From positions 1 through 56,905 of the forward strand of contig PLMA01000020.1 of assembly GCA_003141455.1 (NCBI GenBank): DNA of 56,905 nt, written 5' to 3'. The stretch comes from Chloroflexota bacterium. GTDB taxonomy: Bacteria > Chloroflexota > Limnocylindria > Limnocylindrales > CSP1-4. A program made the position numbers and the translations under genes. Below are positions 43,740 through 51,568 of this stretch, one piece after another (positions within the stretch are counted from its first letter, which is position 1; the number at the start of each line of letters is the position of its first letter). Below the pieces are notes generated by a model. That model had not been told where the DNA came from and made no database searches. It worked only from the letters and a program-made list of their open reading frames with translations.

Positions 43740-44531
43740 ATGGATCTGGGGCTTCGCGGCCGGACGGCCCTCGTCGGGGGCGCCTCGGCCGGACTCGGGC
43801 GGGCGAGCGCGGAGCGGCTTGCCGGGGAGGGGTGCCGGCTGGCGTTGTGGTCGCGCGGCGGAGAGGGGCTCGAGCGAGCAGCGCAAGAGATCCGCGAGAC
43901 CCACTCCGCAGAGGTAGTCACGATCTCCGGCGACGCGTCCGAGCCGGAGACTGCGGCGAGAGTCGCCGCCGCTGCGGTGAAGGCACTAGGGCAGATCGAC
44001 ATCCTGGTTCTCAACGCCGGCGGGCCGCCCGCTTCCGACGCGACTCGAACGGATGCGGCCGAATGGCGCCGTTCATTCCAGCTCCTGGCCATTACGCCGA
44101 TCGAGCTGGCGACCCTGCTTCTGCCCGGGATGCGCGAGCGCGGCTGGGGCCGGATCGTCGCGATCATGTCGTCGGGCGTACGCCAGCCGACCCCCGAGCT
44201 GGCCTACTCGAGCGCCTGCCGGAGCGCCCTGCAAGCCTGGCTCAAGACCATCGCGCCACAGGTCATCGGCAGCGGCGTGACCGTCAACGGCGTCCTGCCC
44301 GGCCGGCTCGACACGGCCCGGGTAGCCTCCCTGGATAGCGCCCGGGCCGAAAGGGCGGGCATGACGCCCCAGGAGGTTCGGGCGCAGTTCGAACGATCGA
44401 TCCCGGCCGGTCGCTACGGCATCCCCGACGAGCTGGGCGCCTACGTTGCCTGGCTGTGCTCAGACCCGGCCCGCTACCAGACGGGCACGTTCGTTCCGAT
44501 CGACGGCGGGATGCTCCGCGCCCTGCCGTAA
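43740..44531 (+). CDS. SDR oxidoreductase, atypical active site
   Basis: 263 residues. Cofactor motif GGASAGLGRASAERL and LNAGGPP are present. The catalytic segment is AYSSACRSALQAWLK: the tyrosine is kept but the lysine of YxxxK is cysteine, with arginine following. This substitution recurs in a known subset of SDRs often labelled 3-oxoacyl-ACP reductase-like. The end has FVPIDGGML. Function cannot be assigned. CGGAGGTCGAG upstream fixes the ATG. Confidence 0.88.
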   Translation: MDLGLRGRTALVGGASAGLGRASAERLAGEGCRLALWSRGGEGLERAAQEIRETHSAEVVTISGDASEPETAARVAAAAVKALGQIDILVLNAGGPPASDATRTDAAEWRRSFQLLAITPIELATLLLPGMRERGWGRIVAIMSSGVRQPTPELAYSSACRSALQAWLKTIAPQVIGSGVTVNGVLPGRLDTARVASLDSARAERAGMTPQEVRAQFERSIPAGRYGIPDELGAYVAWLCSDPARYQTGTFVPIDGGMLRALP

Positions 44532-44534
44532 GCG

Positions 44535-44840
44535 CTAGTCGCCGCGGTGGCCCGAGGAGCGAAGCCCAAAGCTGCCCCAGTTGCCGGTGTACGGCAGCCA
44601 GTCCTCCGCGACCTGCTCCACGATCGACGATGCGGGGCCCTCGTGAAGCATCTCCAAAAGCTGCTCGAGTTCCTGGCGAGGACCCTCGGCGACGCACCGG
44701 ACGCTGCCATCTTGTTCGTTGGAAACCCAACCTGTGAGGCCCAGATGGGTTGCCCGGGTCAGGACGAAGTAGCGGAAGCCGACGCCGTGGACGCGCCCCC
44801 GAACACTCGCCTCCAGGCGGGCCAGCTCGCCTCGACTCAT
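44535..44840 (-). CDS. acyP: Acylphosphatase
   Basis: 101 residues, the usual small alpha/beta enzyme. Catalytic arginine in GRVHGVGFRYF and asparagine in GWVSNEQDGSV are both present. It hydrolyses carboxyl-phosphate bonds such as in acetyl phosphate or 1,3-bisphosphoglycerate. The ATG at 44840 overlaps the holB stop (ATGA, 44837-44840), so it is coupled to the polymerase subunit gene; a longer upstream frame is an artefact of that gene. Confidence 0.93.
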   Translation of the reverse strand: MSRGELARLEASVRGRVHGVGFRYFVLTRATHLGLTGWVSNEQDGSVRCVAEGPRQELEQLLEMLHEGPASSIVEQVAEDWLPYTGNWGSFGLRSSGHRGD

Positions 44841-46147
44841 CGATGCGCTCCGGCGGTCGTGCCCGCCGACCCTAGCTGGTCGGGACGCGGCCAGGAGAGG
44901 GCCAGGACATCCAGCGCGAGTTCGGGGTTGACGTTGTCGTCGAGCTGACCGGCCACGTCCCACAACCGCGCCATGAAAGCGGTCAGGCTCGCGACATCGA
45001 GCGCTGCCGCGGACGCCCGGATCTCCTCGACCAGCTCGGTCTCGCGCAGCTGGCGCACCCCGCCGCTGCGGGCTACCGCCAGGTCGCGACCGATCGAGGC
45101 CCATGTCTCCATGAGAGTGACCGCGGCGGATCGTCGATCCGAGGCCGCCATCCGGGGAGTTGCTGGCTCGTCCTTCGCGGCGCCGTCGCCAGCCGCCTCT
45201 TCGCCCTCGGCCGCGGTGATCGCGGTGGCGGCGGCAACGGCTGAGCCTCGACCCTTCCGCCGCCGCGGCGCGGCACCGGCCTCTCCGGCCGCCGGCTCGG
45301 AGGTTCCGCCGCGTCGCCCTTCCTCCAGCGCTGCATCGAGAGACGCCGCGGACTTCAGCAGGTCCCTGACCGAGGCCAGACGTGCCTGGCGCCCCTCGGC
45401 GATCATGTCCAGCAGGCCTCGCGCAATCTCGCCCCGGAGGCGCTCCGCGTCGGTGGATCGGGCGTAGGCAAGAGCGAGGCCCGGCCGGCCGCCGGCGAGT
45501 CGGGCCAGCCTGGCGGCTCGGGGTGCCTCAGCGACCCCCAGCTCGCCGAGCCAGCGTTCGATCTCCCGGACGGCCACGACCCCCAGGCGGACTCGGGCGC
45601 AGCGAGACCGAACCGTGGGCAGGAGGCACTCCTCGTCGTCCGCGCAGAGGATGATCGTGACGCCGACCGGCGGCTCTTCGAGCGTCTTGAGAAGCGCGTT
45701 CTGGGACTCTTCGTTGAGGCGATGGGCCTGCTCGACGATTGCGACTCGCGCTCCGCCTTCTGCGGAATGGAGCGCCAGCTCGCTGATTAGATGGCGAACC
45801 GTGCCCGGCTCGGGGTTCGTGGCCGCGCCTATCCGAACCTGCCCGCCGGGGCCTTCGGGAGCGAGGCGGTGGAGGTCCGCGTGATTGCCGGTCGCCACCA
45901 GGCGGCAACCTCGGCAGGCCCGACACGGCCGCGCGCCCGGATCCGGGTCGAGGCACAGCAGGCCCGCGGCCAGGTCAAGGGCGAGCGTCGTCTTGCCGGC
46001 CGAGCCCGGACCCACGAGCAGCACGGCATGCGGGGTGCGGCCGAGGAGCATAGTGCGAACCTCGGCCAGGGCCCGCGGCTGGCCACGAGTCATCGGGCTG
46101 CCGATCGGCGCGGTCACGGACCGGACTCGATTGGCTTGAGTCGGCAA
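44837..46147 (-). CDS. holB: DNA polymerase III delta' subunit
   Basis: 436 residues. Clamp-loader AAA+ features: Walker A GPGSAGKTT, zinc cysteines CRACRGC, EESQNALLKTLEEPP and the SRC arginine-finger motif TVRSRCARVRL. It loads the sliding clamp with DnaX and HolA. The Walker A lysine is present. An Ala/Arg-rich low-complexity segment near residues 285-345 is an insertion. Start TTG at 46147 or GTG at 46117 are both possible; neither has a good ribosome site. Nine bases downstream of the NYN gene. Confidence 0.9.
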   Translation of the reverse strand: MPTQANRVRSVTAPIGSPMTRGQPRALAEVRTMLLGRTPHAVLLVGPGSAGKTTLALDLAAGLLCLDPDPGARPCRACRGCRLVATGNHADLHRLAPEGPGGQVRIGAATNPEPGTVRHLISELALHSAEGGARVAIVEQAHRLNEESQNALLKTLEEPPVGVTIILCADDEECLLPTVRSRCARVRLGVVAVREIERWLGELGVAEAPRAARLARLAGGRPGLALAYARSTDAERLRGEIARGLLDMIAEGRQARLASVRDLLKSAASLDAALEEGRRGGTSEPAAGEAGAAPRRRKGRGSAVAAATAITAAEGEEAAGDGAAKDEPATPRMAASDRRSAAVTLMETWASIGRDLAVARSGGVRQLRETELVEEIRASAAALDVASLTAFMARLWDVAGQLDDNVNPELALDVLALSWPRPDQLGSAGTTAGAHR

Positions 46148-46155
46148 GCCGGCGA

Positions 46156-47976
46156 CTACTCGCCGGCCGGCTCACCGCCGCTCGCCTCGGCGGCCTTTGA
46201 GCCTGCCGCGGCCTTGCGGCGTGCGGGGGCACGGCGCTTGGGCGCAGCCGCTTCGGTCGACGCGGTGGCTTCACCGCTCTCGGTCGCGCCGCTCGCGCTC
46301 TTCGCGCTCTCGGCCGACGTCGCCGGCTTTCGACGGCTGCGAGTAGCCGGCCTGGGCTTCTCGACACTCGCTTCGGTGCCTTCGGACGGCTTGGCCGTGC
46401 CTTCAGGCTCCGCCTTGCGGCGTCCGCCACGTCGAGCGGCGGGCTTCGGCTCGGCCGCCCCGGCAGCAGCCACGGGCTGGTCCGCGGAAACCTCCGCTGG
46501 GGCTGCGCTCTGGCGACTCAGCTTCGTCGAGAGTTGCGCGCGCAGTATCTCCTCCAGTTCCGGCGGAACCTCGGTCCAGGGCTCGGCCGAATCGCGACCA
46601 CCGCTCCGTGGCACTACTACGCCGCGACGCGGCTGCGGCTGGCTCTGGCGCGGAGGCCGCTCGTCGCGTCGTCGTGGCTGCTGAGCCTGGGGTTGACGTG
46701 CCGGTTCGGGGAACCGCGACGACGACCGTCCGTACCGTTCGCGGTCGACGGCCGAGGCATACGCGCTCCTGACGCCTCGACCCCCGCCCCGGCCCTGGCC
46801 CTGGCCCTGGCCGCGACCGCCGCGGCGCTTCTCGGCCAACAGGTACTCGGGGATCTCCGGCTCCGCAAAGTCGTCCTCGTCCGCGGTAAGCGGAGTGAGC
46901 CCTTCCGGCCGGCCGGCCATCCCGATCTGCGAATCCCACACGGACCCGAATTGGTTGGGCCGCGCCGCGGGAGGCGGGAGAGCGACCTCTCCTTCCGGCT
47001 CCCCGGCGTCGCCCGTTTCAGCCACGGGGAGGTCGCCCTCCTCATGGCCGTGGCCGTGGCCGCGGCCGCGGCCGCCGCGGCGCCGCCGTCGCCGCGCTGT
47101 CGACTCGCCGCCGACCTCGGCGGTCTCGCCTTCTGCGACCTCGGCAGCCTCGGCGACCTCGGCGGTCTCCTCGGCGACTCCGTCCAGCAACTCCTCGTCG
47201 ACCGGCTCGCCGCCCTCGGCACCGGCCCCCGCTCGCGACAGCTTCTCTCCAGGAAGAGCAACCAGCCGGCCACCCGATCCGCGAGATGCCGTACGCGCGG
47301 CCACGCCGCGCCCGGCGGGTCGTGCGGCCCGTCCTTCGGCAGGAACGGCCGCCACCTCATCAGTGCTCTCGCCGTGTCCCCAACGGCCGCGACCGCGACC
47401 GCGCCGCCCGCCGCGTCCCTCCGTCTGCTTGTCCGGGACCTCGGTCATGGAGAGGTCTTCTTCATCGCCGGAGACCCGTCGACCGGAGCGCGACGAGTCG
47501 CGGTCGACTCGGGCGACCTGCGTGATGTCGTAGAAAGCGTCGGCCACTTCGATCAGATCCGAGCTGGTGTTGCCCCGGAAGCTGATGACCTCGACCCGCA
47601 CGCCCATCTCCTGGACCGCGCGGATCGCTGGCGCGAAGTCTCCGTCGCCGCTGACGACGATCGCCACGTCCAGATTGCGGGCCGTCTTCATCATGTCGAC
47701 GACCAATTCGATGTCCAAGTTGGCCTTGACCTTGCCATCACCGTATTTGCGGATGTCCTTGCTCACCACCTTGTAGCCGTGGCGGGCCAGGAACGAGTGG
47801 AAGTTGCGCTGGTTCTCGTTCTCGGGATCCAGCCCGGTGTAGGCATAGGCACGGACGAAATCGCGCCCGGCCACGGCAGCCTTCAGCAGCGTGACGTAAT
47901 CGATGTCCGCGCCCGCCGCCTTCGCCGCATAAAAAATGTTCGCCACGTCAACGAAGACGGCGACGTTCTTGCTCAC
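46156..47976 (-). CDS. NYN (LabA/DUF88) domain protein with RGG-rich C-terminus
   Basis: 606 residues from a GTG with AAGGAG nine bases upstream. Residues 1-160 are a NYN domain, a PIN-like nuclease fold, with acidic residues in AVFVDVANIFYAAK, LDIELVVDMM and VVSGDGDFAPAI. The remaining 440 residues are low complexity, with [35 protein letters not shown] and Ala/Glu-rich parts, then Lys/Arg/Ala-rich repeats, suggesting RNA binding. A role in RNA processing or decay is plausible by analogy with LabA-like and RNase-linked proteins; the C-terminal half is unlike most members. Confidence 0.85.
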   Translation of the reverse strand: MSKNVAVFVDVANIFYAAKAAGADIDYVTLLKAAVAGRDFVRAYAYTGLDPENENQRNFHSFLARHGYKVVSKDIRKYGDGKVKANLDIELVVDMMKTARNLDVAIVVSGDGDFAPAIRAVQEMGVRVEVISFRGNTSSDLIEVADAFYDITQVARVDRDSSRSGRRVSGDEEDLSMTEVPDKQTEGRGGRRGRGRGRWGHGESTDEVAAVPAEGRAARPAGRGVAARTASRGSGGRLVALPGEKLSRAGAGAEGGEPVDEELLDGVAEETAEVAEAAEVAEGETAEVGGESTARRRRRRGGRGRGHGHGHEEGDLPVAETGDAGEPEGEVALPPPAARPNQFGSVWDSQIGMAGRPEGLTPLTADEDDFAEPEIPEYLLAEKRRGGRGQGQGQGRGGGRGVRSAYASAVDRERYGRSSSRFPEPARQPQAQQPRRRDERPPRQSQPQPRRGVVVPRSGGRDSAEPWTEVPPELEEILRAQLSTKLSRQSAAPAEVSADQPVAAAGAAEPKPAARRGGRRKAEPEGTAKPSEGTEASVEKPRPATRSRRKPATSAESAKSASGATESGEATASTEAAAPKRRAPARRKAAAGSKAAEASGGEPAGE

Positions 47977-48073
47977 GAATGTGACTCCTTGATTGACCGG
48001 CCGGCGAGATTGCTCGTCGGCCTGTGGGGCCCGTGGCGCCGGCGCTCCTTGGCTGCTCGGCTGCCTGGGGTAG

Positions 48074-48535
48074 TTAGCGGCTCGTGGACGCCCTCAGGGC
48101 GATCGCCGCCGTGTATACGTTCGTTGTCGCCTTGGTGAAACCGTGGCCCTGCCAGTTCGACAGATACGACGAGTCAGGCGTCAGCACGACTTCGACCGAT
48201 GCGCAGCCCTTTCTCCGCGCCGAATGCAACATCTCTTCGATCAGCAGGTCGGCGACCGTCTCGGTCTCTGCGCCGTCCGCGACCACAAGCACATCAATCG
48301 TTGCTACGAACCCACCGTACCGGACCGACGGCCTCAGGCCGAGGATCGCGCCGCCCGCAAGTTGGTGACCGGCCTCGGCGATGGCGACGCTCGCGTTCGG
48401 AATGTAGACCAGCTGGCGGAGCAGGCCGATCGCATCGATCGGAGAGTCGCCTCCAGGCACGGCACCCTTCTGGGCGCAAAGCGCGTACAGCCGATCTACA
48501 TCGGTGATACGGGCCTGCCTGATAAGGTACTCCAC
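48074..48535 (-). CDS. GNAT-like acetyltransferase, degenerate
   Basis: 153 residues from a GTG. Layout follows GNAT: IRQARITDVDRLYALC, a central strand pair around GFVATIDVLVVADG, and C-terminal SNWQGHGFTKATTNVYTA. The acetyl-CoA pocket motif Q/RxxGxG/A is not clear (GAETETVADLLIEEML instead), so activity is uncertain. It is the gene before the NYN gene on the same strand; the gap between them is 97 bases. Confidence 0.7.
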   Translation of the reverse strand: MEYLIRQARITDVDRLYALCAQKGAVPGGDSPIDAIGLLRQLVYIPNASVAIAEAGHQLAGGAILGLRPSVRYGGFVATIDVLVVADGAETETVADLLIEEMLHSARRKGCASVEVVLTPDSSYLSNWQGHGFTKATTNVYTAAIALRASTSR

Positions 48536-48824
48536 TCGAACAGACGAACCTCAAGACGAGAGGGCGCTCGCACTGCGGCGACAGCCAGAATGGCCGACGC
48601 TCGCTTGCTGTAGTGCCAGGGCTCTCGGGGTGGCGAGCGGGGTCCCCGCTCGACAGCCACGCCTCAGTGGGTCGGCGGCCGTGCAACGCATCCGGCTCGC
48701 CTTCTCTAACTATACGGCAACGGCGTCCAAGGCAGCTAGTGAGCAAGTTCTCGTATGCCGCTCAGCGCGTTCGGCGGCTTCGGCCGGTTCGATACCGCCC
48801 ACCGCGCATCGGAGGCGCCGCGCG

Positions 48825-49259
48825 CTAGTACAGCCGGCGGCGGCGCTCCTCGAAGAGCTCGAATGCGCCCCGGGCCAGGACGATGATGCCGACGGCAGCC
48901 AGCCAGAGGCCGGGGCCGAGTTGCGGCGGGAACGGCAGGAGCCCCTTCTGGGCCAGAACCGCAACGGACAGACCGAAGCAGACCACGATGATCGTCAGCA
49001 GGAGAAGGTATGACAGCGGGTGATCAATCGCGACCGGTTTCTCCGACGCAAAGGGCAAGGTAATCAGGAGCAGAGTGCCGACCCCCGCCAGGAACATCGG
49101 GAAGACAGCCCCCGTCATGGAGTTGAAGCCGATCGCGCCCTGCTTCGGCAGCCCGGTGTCGCCACCGATCTGCCACCACTGCAGGAAGCACGACCCGACC
49201 ACGAGGATCGCGCCGATCGCAACGATCCAGCGACCGCGGCTCGCCGAAGTGTGATGCAT
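48825..49259 (-). CDS. Four-helix membrane protein of unknown function
   Basis: 144 residues with four hydrophobic helices (about 12-28, 52-70, 83-105, 115-133) and a basic C-terminus EERRRRLY. No family recognised. It follows hpt by 12 bases on the same strand and is probably in that operon. Confidence 0.7.
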   Translation of the reverse strand: MHHTSASRGRWIVAIGAILVVGSCFLQWWQIGGDTGLPKQGAIGFNSMTGAVFPMFLAGVGTLLLITLPFASEKPVAIDHPLSYLLLLTIIVVCFGLSVAVLAQKGLLPFPPQLGPGLWLAAVGIIVLARGAFELFEERRRRLY

Positions 49260-49271
49260 CGTCGCGCCTCT

Positions 49272-49832
49272 CTACGACTCGTAGGCCTCGGGGCGGAGCA
49301 CGCCCACGAAGCGGAGGTTTCGATACACCTCCCCGAAGTCGAGACCATACCCCACCACGAAGGCATCCGGGATCTGGAATCCCACGTAGTCCAGCGGGAT
49401 CTCGACCAGGCGCCGAGCCGGCTTGTCGAGCAGCGCGCAGACTTTGATCGAGCGCGGGTTCTTGCCCTTCAGGTACCGCAGCAGGTAGTTCAGGGTCAAC
49501 CCGGTGTCGATGATGTCCTCGACGAGGAGCACGTCACGGCCTTCGATCGGAGCGCTGAGGTCTTTGAGGATCCGGACCAGCCCGGATGATTCCGTCGTCG
49601 TGCCGCCGTAACTGGAGACCTCCATCAGGTCGATCCGCAGCGGCAGGCTGATGCTCCGCATCAGGTCCGCCATGAACGGCAGCGAGCCCTTCAGGACGCT
49701 AACGAGCGTCAGCTGGCGGCCGGCGTAGTCGGTGCTGATCTGCTGCCCGAGCTCGACCACCTTGGCCCCGATCTGCTCCTCGGTCAGTAGCACCTCGGAG
49801 ACGTCCAAAACGAGGTCCTGGGAGACTTTCAT
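49272..49832 (-). CDS. hpt: Hypoxanthine phosphoribosyltransferase
   Basis: 186 residues, standard length. PRPP motif VLLVEDIIDTGLT, the purine-side DKPARR and YVGFQIPDAFVVGYGLDF, and the loop SSYGGTTTESSG are present. It salvages hypoxanthine or guanine to IMP or GMP. Its ATG overlaps the stop of the upstream 49829 gene by ATGA, so the two are coupled. Confidence 0.96.
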   Translation of the reverse strand: MKVSQDLVLDVSEVLLTEEQIGAKVVELGQQISTDYAGRQLTLVSVLKGSLPFMADLMRSISLPLRIDLMEVSSYGGTTTESSGLVRILKDLSAPIEGRDVLLVEDIIDTGLTLNYLLRYLKGKNPRSIKVCALLDKPARRLVEIPLDYVGFQIPDAFVVGYGLDFGEVYRNLRFVGVLRPEAYES

Positions 49833-50446
49833 CGCTTCCTCTTACATAACGTGACGGGTGAGACGGGCGCGGACCCCGTATTGGATCGGTGGCCTGCGCG
49901 GCGACGGGCGGCTCGCGAGCGGCGACTGGGGCCGGGGCTCGACTCGCCCGACGCGCCGGATCCCGCGTCGGAGCGATCGATCACCAGATGGCCGTTCCCG
50001 TCGGACTCGTGTTCGGGGCCGGCCGGCGCCGAGGGTTCATCGGCTTCCTCGTGGGTCATGACCTGACCGAGCGTTCCGCTCAACTCAGAGACGAGCGCGG
50101 CTCGCCCGTACTTCAGCATCAGGGCCCGGAAGTCGCGGGCGTAGAAAAGCTTGATTCGCAGCCCCGGGTACAGCTCTCGCAAACGGCGGACCTTCCGGTT
50201 CTTCTTGCGCACGAGACGCTGCTGGAGCGTGGTCAGCTCCACGAATAGCTCAAGCTCCGGCAGGAAGAAGTCGGGAGCGAAGCTCTCCAGGACGTTGCCG
50301 TCGAGATCCCAGAGGATCGGAAAGACCTGGGCCTCGTACTCCCATTCGACCTGGTAGAAGTCGAGGATACGGGCGAACTCGGCCTCGCTGGCGTGGGCGA
50401 ACCCATGGTCCGATCTCGGACCGCGAGGAGATTCCCCGTCGGTCAT
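49829..50446 (-). CDS. Conserved protein with PD-(D/E)XK-like core, altered catalytic lysine
   Basis: 205 residues. The core reads WEYEAQVFPILWDLDG, then SFAPDFFLPELELFVELTTLQ and KNRKVRRLRELYPGLRIKLFY, the layout of small nuclease-fold proteins (PDFxLP...VEx). The position expected to be K in (D/E)xK is T (VELT), with basic KKNRK later; activity is therefore doubtful or relocated. The last 70 residues are a disordered Ser/Arg/Gly-rich tail. It is coupled to hpt by an ATGA overlap. Function unknown. Confidence 0.65.
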   Translation of the reverse strand: MTDGESPRGPRSDHGFAHASEAEFARILDFYQVEWEYEAQVFPILWDLDGNVLESFAPDFFLPELELFVELTTLQQRLVRKKNRKVRRLRELYPGLRIKLFYARDFRALMLKYGRAALVSELSGTLGQVMTHEEADEPSAPAGPEHESDGNGHLVIDRSDAGSGASGESSPGPSRRSRAARRRAGHRSNTGSAPVSPVTLCKRKR

Positions 50447-50581
50447 CCCATCCGGCCCAGGCGTAGTTTCTCGCGACGATCCACGCCCCCAAGTCTATCC
50501 GCTTGACGCGCCCAGGGCCGCCTCCGGTAGCGCTCAGTCGCGATTCGGACAGGCCGTCAGGAGCCCGAGAGCGTTGCCTCG

Positions 50582-50600
50582 GATACTCCCTGGGGGTATC
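50582..50600. promoter_or_regulatory. CsoR-type operator overlapping a -10 element
   Basis: GATACTCCCTGGGGGTATC is a near-perfect inverted repeat with C- and G-tracts, the known shape of CsoR boxes. It runs into TATCAT (50596-50601), a likely -10, about 85 bases upstream of csoR. Confidence 0.75.
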
Positions 50601-50685
50601 ATGAGCCGAAGGCCCAATCCGCCGCGACCGGCCGGCAGCCGGCCGGACCGCCCGGTGGCAGGCGGACGGCACCGAGAGAGGTCGA

Positions 50686-51189
50686 ATGGCAGTGCAGGAA
50701 GAAGCAGGGAAGGCGGACGGAATCCGCCCGGCGCAGCGATCAGAATCCACGGCCACGCCCACCGCCACGGCGCCAGAGCGGTCGGGAGGAGTCGGTCGTG
50801 CCGGTCTTGCCGCCGCCTCGGATCTGCTGTCCGGATCGGCCGACGACGGCGTCGAGCCCGCCGGAGACGGGTCCGACGTCGATCCTACCTTTCGCCACTC
50901 CTACTCGCGGGATCAGGCGACCCTGATCCGGCGGCTCCGCCGCATCGAAGGCCAGGTTCGAGGCATCGAGCGAATGATCGAGCGGCGCGAGTACTGCATC
51001 GACATCCTCCAGCAGACCGCGGCCCTGCGAGCGGCGGTGGATTCGGTCGCCCTGTTGATCCTCGAGGACCACGTCCAGGGGTGCGTACGAACGGCCGCCG
51101 AACAGGGCGACGCCGACCGCTACATCGAAGAGGTTCTCGATGTGGTGCGCCGGGCCCTCGGCAAGCCGGTCCGGACCCCGAGGGTCTAG
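50686..51189 (+). CDS. csoR: CsoR/RcnR family metal-sensing repressor with long N-terminus
   Basis: 167 residues from an ATG behind GAGAGGTCGA. Residues 75-160 are the four-helix domain: LIRRLRRIEGQVRGIERMIE, YCIDILQQ, ILEDHVQGCV. The C-H-C copper ligands (Y-C-I, D-H-V, G-C-V) are present, so copper sensing is likely. The first 75 residues are a Ser/Thr/Ala/Gly-rich extension absent from usual CsoR (about 90-110 residues). A matching operator lies upstream, so it probably controls itself. No copper ATPase or chaperone is in the window. Confidence 0.88.
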   Translation: MAVQEEAGKADGIRPAQRSESTATPTATAPERSGGVGRAGLAAASDLLSGSADDGVEPAGDGSDVDPTFRHSYSRDQATLIRRLRRIEGQVRGIERMIERREYCIDILQQTAALRAAVDSVALLILEDHVQGCVRTAAEQGDADRYIEEVLDVVRRALGKPVRTPRV

Positions 51190-51206
51190 CTCCGGATCCG
51201 CCGATC

Positions 51207-51236
51207 GAGCGCGGACACCGCGAGCGCGGACACCGC
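51207..51236 (+). repeat. 15-bp tandem duplication
   Basis: GAGCGCGGACACCGC occurs twice back to back, followed by a partial third (GAGC). Confidence 0.8.
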
Positions 51237-51298
51237 GAGCGAGACTCGGCGGGCATCGGTGACTCGGCCGTGGGAGACCCGGCGCGTTTCGTGCCGTG

Positions 51299-51369
51299 TC
51301 ATCCACCTACGTCAGATGAAGTAGCCGTTTGTCCACAATCGTGGATGACCGGATTGTTTTCGTGGATAA
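51299..51369. promoter_or_regulatory. Cluster of DnaA-box-like 9-mers
   Basis: Four 9-mers near the TTATCCACA consensus: TCATCCACC (51299-51307, plus), TTGTCCACA (51329-51337, plus; one mismatch), TCATCCACG (51340-51348, minus) and TTATCCACG (51361-51369, minus; one mismatch). Sites 2 and 3 face each other. Position just upstream of rsmG supports an origin or DnaA-regulated site. Confidence 0.5.
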
Positions 51370-51568
51370 CGACGTTGACGAGACGCCTGACGGCTTCTAC
51401 CGTCCGACATCCGCACCGCTGTTGCGGACCGTCATCGGGTAACCGCGCTAGCGAGGGGCCTGGGGAGACCCGGCCAGAAACTGGACTAGCGCGGGAAGAC
51501 CGAGGGACGCCTGGTGCGAGAAGAGCCAACGCCGGGAGCGGCGCGGCCGTGAGGACCGGGAGTCCGAG

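Larger units (their letters stand above)
51190..51568. other. Intergenic region with candidate replication-origin features
   Basis: 379 bases between csoR and rsmG, at the point where gene direction changes from mostly minus to all plus. It contains a 15-bp tandem duplication (51207-51236) and the cluster of DnaA-box-like sites at 51299-51369. No coding frame is supported. Confidence 0.45.

Noticed and set aside
43553..44167. Upstream extension of the small acidic protein on the minus strand
   Set aside because: It runs antisense through the complete SDR gene and lacks a family-like sequence; the GTG at 43552 is a better start.
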